Under the pieces are notes generated by a model. It saw only the letters and a program-made list of their open reading frames with translations. It was not told the origin of the DNA and did no database searches. A program made the translations under genes and the position numbers. DNA of 64,000 nucleotides from Pohlia nutans. Lineage: Eukaryota > Streptophyta > Bryopsida > Bryales > Mniaceae. Positions 59,601 to 64,000 of this stretch are shown piece after piece; the first letter of the stretch is position 1, and each line of letters starts with the position of its first letter. The stretch covers positions 22,620,336 to 22,684,335 of the forward strand of contig CM040091.1 of assembly GCA_022496805.1 (NCBI GenBank). The letters are read 5' to 3'.

Positions 59601-60493
59601 TGCACTGGTTTCCACGACAAGGCCAACACCGCCTGGAAATAATGTGTCGGAGCCTGGATATAGTACTCTGACAGATGGAAGAGAGCAAGTGCAGCCTTTT
59701 GAAGGTGGGGGTGGAGGAATGGTTCAAACAACAGGGGAAGGCTCTAATTATCGCATGGTATTGGATGATGATCCCAATGCGGTCGATAGCCTTCACGTTG
59801 AAATTCAACGCTTGCAGGCTCGCATCATGAGTCGTTTGCGAGACACCGCGGCTCCGCCTGACGTAAGCTTCTCAGGGCCCTTCTTTAACCCCTAAGCGTC
59901 CACTGTGTATTTTCTGCAGTGTAGGAACATTGGACCCCCCCCCTGCTGCAAATCATCTGTTTGTGTGAAAATGACTTCAGTTTGACACGATCGACACTGT
60001 TGATCTTGTAGTATAGAACAAGAGCTTTAAAATGATGCATTGCAATCAGAAAGCCGACGTAAAATGAGAAAATGCCACCGTCGCAAAGTTCAGTGATGCA
60101 ATGACCATATTGGGCGTTTTAGATGCTTAGGGGTTAAAGCCATTTATGTACAAACTCTTGCAATGACCGTACTTTGAGTCCTCTTTCATTAATCGCGGTC
60201 AGTATTCATGTGTAGTGAATACTTTAAATTCTGCAATATCTAGAAAGAGCTGTGGTGTCTTCATGTGAATCTACTTAGTATTGGAAGTGCTCTCTGTCGG
60301 ATTACCTCCATATTTTGAAATAACATTCATAATCTTTATTATAAAAGGTGTGCAAATAAAGGATCTAAAGTTGTATTGGTGTGTTTGTGGACGTGAGCAG
60401 GATCCTTCAAATCGAAGTAGCTCTACCAGAGCAACACCCAGGCCCCCGCCAGAAGCTGGACCTAATTCCGGAAGGTCATGGGATGGTCGGTGA
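50623..60493 (+). CDS. SFI1-like coiled-coil and Trp-repeat protein, ~19 exons
   Basis: Large predicted cytoskeletal protein, about 1302 aa. Exons: 50623-50667 (tentative), 50790-51190, 51577-51693, 51937-52099, 52398-52529, 52817-53041, 53445-53968, 54507-54693, 54964-55094, 55220-55271, 55428-55622, 56824-57075, 57451-57591, 57743-57889, 58073-58204, 58355-58454, 58762-58941, 59171-59862, 60401-60493; GT-AG and phase fit throughout, TGA at 60491. Gly/Ser-rich head, coiled coil (res. ~100-290), then a basic region (~300-725) of helices each with one or two Trp, e.g. SWRIWR, MHGWVAYM, FGAWSWLVKQW, LLWQDWLK, AIAAWRCI, VFRCWRNFL, SLQTWRENI, LRWWWEQMAW, TLHAWMHA, about 25-40 residues apart. This pattern fits the centrin-binding repeats of SFI1. 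A second coiled coil (~725-1000) and a Pro/Ser-rich tail follow. Start unsure: Met at 50840 is the alternative. Confidence 0.8.
59889..60133. mobile_element. piggyBac-like MITE in SFI1-like intron 18 (245 bp)
   Basis: TTAA at 59885-59888 and 60134-60137. Termini CCCCTAAGCGTCCACTG and, on the minus strand, CCCCTAAGCATCTAAAACG. It begins 26 bases after the exon 18 donor, so it sits close to the 5' splice site. Confidence 0.85.
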
Positions 60494-60672
60494 AACTCAT
60501 TACAGGGCTATTATACCATATGCGTCGGTTATAGGCACTGCACATCTACCAGACGTGGATCTGCTGACAATGGCCATGACAGGAAGTCAGTATCTACAAA
60601 TTCAAGTCTGTGGCAGGCTCTTCAGCAGCTTCACGATTCTTCTCAGGCCGCCCCATCCAGGCCTATGTTCTT
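60494..60672 (+). other. 3' flank of the SFI1-like gene
   Basis: Follows the stop codon; probably 3' untranslated. No separate feature is seen before the Stowaway-like element. Confidence 0.4.
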
Positions 60673-60874
60673 CTCCCTCTGTTCCGAAATAAAAAGCACC
60701 TGTGATATTACAAATACATGAAGAAATCAATTGGTTGAGCCATGGCGTCATTGGTTAATTGATGCGATCTATAGTGCGCTTGGGCACAGTAGAGGAGCGG
60801 AATAAGCAAATTATTGTGTTACTGCGGAACAAAAAATATGTTCTCACTTACTTTTCATTTTGGAACAGAGGGGG
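60673..60874. mobile_element. Stowaway-like MITE (202 bp)
   Basis: Left end CTCCCTCTGTTCCGAAATAA, right end 'cattttggaacagaggggg' followed by TA (60875-60876). The inner pair 'aaaaagcacctgtg' and 'ctcacttacttttca' is weaker. A plant Tc1/mariner-type terminus. Confidence 0.7.
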
Positions 60875-60879
60875 TATTA

Positions 60880-61519
60880 GAACGTGAAGGGACAATCAGT
60901 GGTTGTTACATTATGTGCTGCAGGGACATATTCAACAATTCTACAACAGCCCGGTGTACAGAAACAACACCAATTATTAAAGAACATTGCGCTGGTGTGC
61001 AGGGGAAAGACGCAGGGGTTTTTATTCTGGCTTTTTATAAGCAGTTTGCAACAGAATTCATTGGGAGAATCACCATATGGGAACATGAGAATAATACCAC
61101 CTCATGTAGCCACCAAGGTAGTGGATTGTGCCAGTTGCAAGCGAGGCTGGGATTTCGTGAGCCACATGCAATGGATGAAAAGGACAAGATGTTGGATGCA
61201 AAAGACACAACTTATGAAGGATTACAAAAGGCCAATGTGTTGGGTGAAAAAGATAAGATGTATGAAAAAACAGAGATCTGCGGCAAGGTTTTTAAAATTA
61301 AAAAAGGCCACCTCATTCACTTGCATGCCAACTTTCTAGCCTAAACTCAGATGATCCAAAAACCAAAAGAAAACCCCTGGAAAAACAGGTTGGAAACATG
61401 AATCTTAGGCGCAGATAGAATGGAACCTACAGAAGGGATGTTTGATTACAAGTTTGTCAGCCAGCCAACCAGCCCATGCTCAAAGTCTATGAGGCTCAGA
61501 CGTGTTGGGTCCCTGGGGA
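60880..61519. other. Non-coding stretch, unrecognised
   Basis: Two overlapping plus-strand frames of 151-176 codons occur here, but each is Cys/Lys-rich without domains and neither is favoured, so I call no gene. It may belong to a long 3' untranslated region or a decayed element. Confidence 0.35.
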
Positions 61520-61770
61520 TGAAGTATATGTGAGTGCACAAAAGGGGTATTAATTTGAACATTTCCGTACAAAGTATACATACAATAGACATGTTTAGAG
61601 CTAAAAATATTGACGTATACTTACATCCAACATATGTTTAGTACGGAATAGGTTTGTGTACAAAGGTTTTTAGACATATAAACCCTTGTGTAAAGGGTTT
61701 TTTTAGAGGGGGTCATGAACGCAAATGATTCTCAAACATAATGTAGAGTGCACCCCCAGGATTGGGTCAC
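61520..61770. repeat. Inverted copy of the dapB intron 6 Stowaway interior
   Basis: Complement of about 21700-21945: 'gggggtcatgaacgcaaatg', 'ttctcaaacataatgtagagtg', 'aatagacatgttta' and 'atattgacgtatac' all have counterparts there. The CTCCCTCC termini are missing, so this is an internal fragment. Confidence 0.75.
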
Positions 61771-62508
61771 GCATCTTGCGGACACAGTTGCAGAAGAGCG
61801 TCTTTCGCAAAGCAATGAATTGACAAACTTGTTCAAATCCAACCAATAGGAGGATTTCGAGGATGTGTTATTTAGTCGACCTAAAGAATGCCAACTTTGT
61901 CACGGTACTAGCTGTGATTGGCATGTTGTTTGAATCATTCATCTTGGCATGCAAATATTGATCTTGTTCTTCTATTTTGCGTAGATCTCTCCACATTGTA
62001 CTTTCCCTTCGCATTAATTGTGGATGCCTCATTATTGGAAGCCCGTGTTTGTGCTCAAATCTTGTGTGGCCAGGCACATGCTTTATAAGAGCAGGTCCAG
62101 CAAGTCATTTTCCACTCAACAAACCTATTTTTGAATGATAAAGTATCTCTGATATCTGAACATCAAATTACATTGTCAATATAGCAAGGGGTGGTTCACA
62201 TCAAGCATTTGGTCATGTTCTTTGACAAGACCGTGCTCACATTTCATGAAGTTAAGTTTATTCTCCGTCATTATGACTGTCTCCATTATCTTTAGATGAT
62301 TTACGCCTAGACGATAGGATTATCATGCAAAGACCTCAAGATGCTCCAGAAATCCTACCGGATTATAAAACAAGGTCATTTTTCAAAACCCTGATTGTAA
62401 TATATGTTCGTTTAGCAATGGTTTCAAGCCAGAAAAACATTACTACAACACTACGTCAAAAGGTAAGGATTAGCCATGAAGTGAACATCTACAGATACAT
62501 TGCACGTG
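61771..62508. other. Intergenic, no gene recognised
   Basis: AT-rich DNA between the repeat copy and the Crinkler-like pseudogene. Short open frames carry no motifs. Confidence 0.4.
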
Positions 62509-64000
62509 TCACTGCCCGAGCTTCTCGACAATCTTCAGCCTGAGATCACCCTCCAAACGATATTCAACGAAGTCAATGGGAATCTCAAGCACAATCTGCT
62601 GGATAGCTACTCCAATTTTCCTCTTCCGATTAACAAAACTCTGAGGAGTCTTGTATTTTGAACAAAAGTTGGCCGGTGTTGTGCAAAATACAAAGAGAGG
62701 AGATCTTGTCGTCGCCCTAGGAGGATTACACTTGCTCTTAACAAAGTCCCAAGCCGCCTGAGTGAACCGTTTTCTATCTTCTAACCCCTTTAGGAAACGT
62801 GACAGCCCTTCATTGTTAATGCTGTGTGTAGTTGCAGTTGTCATCTGGAATAATAGATATGGACTACTCATAGAATGTATGGCTACCTGGTTGGATTTCG
62901 TAGGCAGGCCATAAACAGAAAGGTCATCCTTAACTGCCAAAGCAGCATCCTCCTTACCTTTGAATGTACAAAGCTCCGCCTCAGGAAGCTCTAACTTAAA
63001 TTCCTTACAGGTATCAAGCCACCGACATTTAAATGTGCCTCTAGAAGAAATCATCATGTGTGATAATGTTTCGAATCAGTATCCTCGAAGCGCAGCTACC
63101 TCAACATTCCCGGTGTGGCTCAAAAATAATGAATGTTACTACGTTCACAATTTTCTCAAGGCACAGCTTTAGGAAAAACTACTTCGCAATCCAGCCGGAA
63201 GCGAAGCAGACCATCTTTCGTTGGAAACGCCTCAAAGACTTCTTTTCTGGACTAGAGCCAGCCGTTGATGCTGGCACATTATTCTCAGCAACGCACCAGT
63301 GAAAAAGTATATCACTTCCGTCTACGAATGTATCCGTCTGCACACCTGCAATCATACTCTGAACGTTGTTTGTATTAATCTTTGCAACTAATGTCTGTGC
63401 CTTCTTCTTCCAAGCTGACAAAGCATTCCCAGCGCTTCCTTCTTTCAGTACCACTCTCACCACACCGCCCGCTACGAGGAACCAATCTTCCACGGTTTCC
63501 TTGGTGACCTTTGAAGAAAACCCGGAAACAAGCGACCTACAGCTATTAATTTCTTCAAGGTCGAAAAGAGGGGTGTACAGGTACAAGTAGTTCTAAGATT
63601 TCCTTTCAGCCACAAATAGTTCTTTTGAGGGACTTGCGAAAATCTGGGTTTCCAATGGTGCATTATACTCGGATGGAGGACCGCCATCAACGATATACAC
63701 AGCACTCTCATCCTCTTCTAAGTGGCCTAAAACCATAAAAGAAATGAACTCCCTAGCATCGTTCTTCGAATCCAACCTGTAGAACCGGGGCCTCGCACCT
63801 TTCATTGTTGGAGTTGGCCTCCTTTTGAAGAAGACAACAGTACCCTCTAATAGCTTCAGGGCTACCACGTAAGCACAGAGATGCGACTTTCCAATCCCCG
63901 GTGTCCCTGTATACACAACTACTTTGAGTTTTCGGTTCAACTTGAAGTACTCCACTTATGTCTCTAAAAGCTCGAAGTAACGAGGTCTCATGAATAATTC
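62509..64000 (-). pseudogene. Crinkler (CRN/RHS-type) P-loop NTPase, broken and cut by the window edge
   Basis: Resembles the Crinkler class first known as oomycete effectors and also found in fungi, protists and some plants: a P-loop NTPase followed by a nuclease-like or variable region. Reading leftwards: a Walker A loop, TGTPGIGKSH (63908-63879), with YFKLNRKLKVVVY before it; an acidic VYIVDGGPP, a likely Walker B region, near 63700; the segment WFLVAGGVVRVVLKEG (about 63470), comparable with the FGGxPR segment of Crinklers; then FASGWIA (near 63195); and in the last part PYLLFQMTTATTHSINNEG (about 62850), like the LYLFQMT..HPVK motif of Crinklers. Breaks: in-frame stops at 63956-63958 (TAA), 63593-63595 (TAG) and 63179-63181 (TAG), and a frame change between 63179 and 63057. 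The gene start is beyond the right edge. Most likely a pseudogene. Confidence 0.72.

Noticed and set aside
60814..61344. Overlapping plus-strand frames of 151-176 codons
   Set aside because: The two frames compete, neither shows a domain, and the start falls inside a Stowaway-like MITE.
61868..62077. Minus-strand 69-codon frame with basic residues resembling a transposase fragment
   Set aside because: Too short, and no catalytic or DNA-binding motif could be named.

Overview
This window looks like nuclear DNA of a land plant, most likely a non-seed plant (bryophyte, lycophyte or fern grade). The support is a plant-type uL23 ribosomal protein, a plastid-targeted dihydrodipicolinate reductase, spliceosomal GT-AG introns throughout, telo-box promoter motifs, Stowaway-type 'CTCCCTCCGTCC' MITEs, and a large SFI1-like repeat protein of the kind usually tied to centrin and basal bodies. 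The lineage is an inference, not a reading.

Gene layout: (1) RPL23A, minus strand, 578-1798, 2 exons. (2) An unrecognised membrane glycoprotein gene, minus strand, 7 well-phased exons at 15146-19225, with a probable tail exon at 13143-14067 whose joining frame I could not settle. (3) dapB (plastid DHDPR), minus strand, 8 exons, 21159-25948, complete at 343 aa. (4) A PLAC8 family protein, minus strand, 29071-30339, 2 exons, 180 aa. (5) ARMC8/GID5-like armadillo protein, minus strand, 9 exons, 39772-45711, 654 aa. (6) An SFI1-like coiled-coil/Trp-repeat protein, plus strand, about 19 exons, 50623-60493, about 1302 aa. (7) A broken Crinkler-type P-loop NTPase at 62509 to the right edge, minus strand. 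All exon joins given here keep phase and use GT/AG borders. These genes are not an operon and share no evident pathway.

Between and inside the genes the DNA is AT-rich and packed with short inverted-repeat transposons. The dominant signal is a family of TTAA-flanked elements with termini CCC(C/T)TAAACG..., i.e. piggyBac-like MITEs; about a dozen paired copies and several solo ends are scattered across the window. One copy (11111-11649) has its unoccupied target site preserved in another MITE copy at 16412-16415, which shows insertion with TTAA duplication. Another copy (46263-47198) carries a nested foldback element, and one piggyBac-like end (34611) was hit by a 2.77-kb Tc1-like DD34E transposon (34637-37409) with about 570-bp terminal inverted repeats and one A-run frameshift in its transposase.

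Other pieces: a 5S rRNA-derived sequence in an ARMC8 intron, a tRNA-like SINE head at 5836-5900, several tandem duplications inside introns (RPL23A, PLAC8, dapB, ARMC8), a 59-bp triple repeat, and dinucleotide TA tracts. I saw no CRISPR array, prokaryotic operon or intact viral gene.
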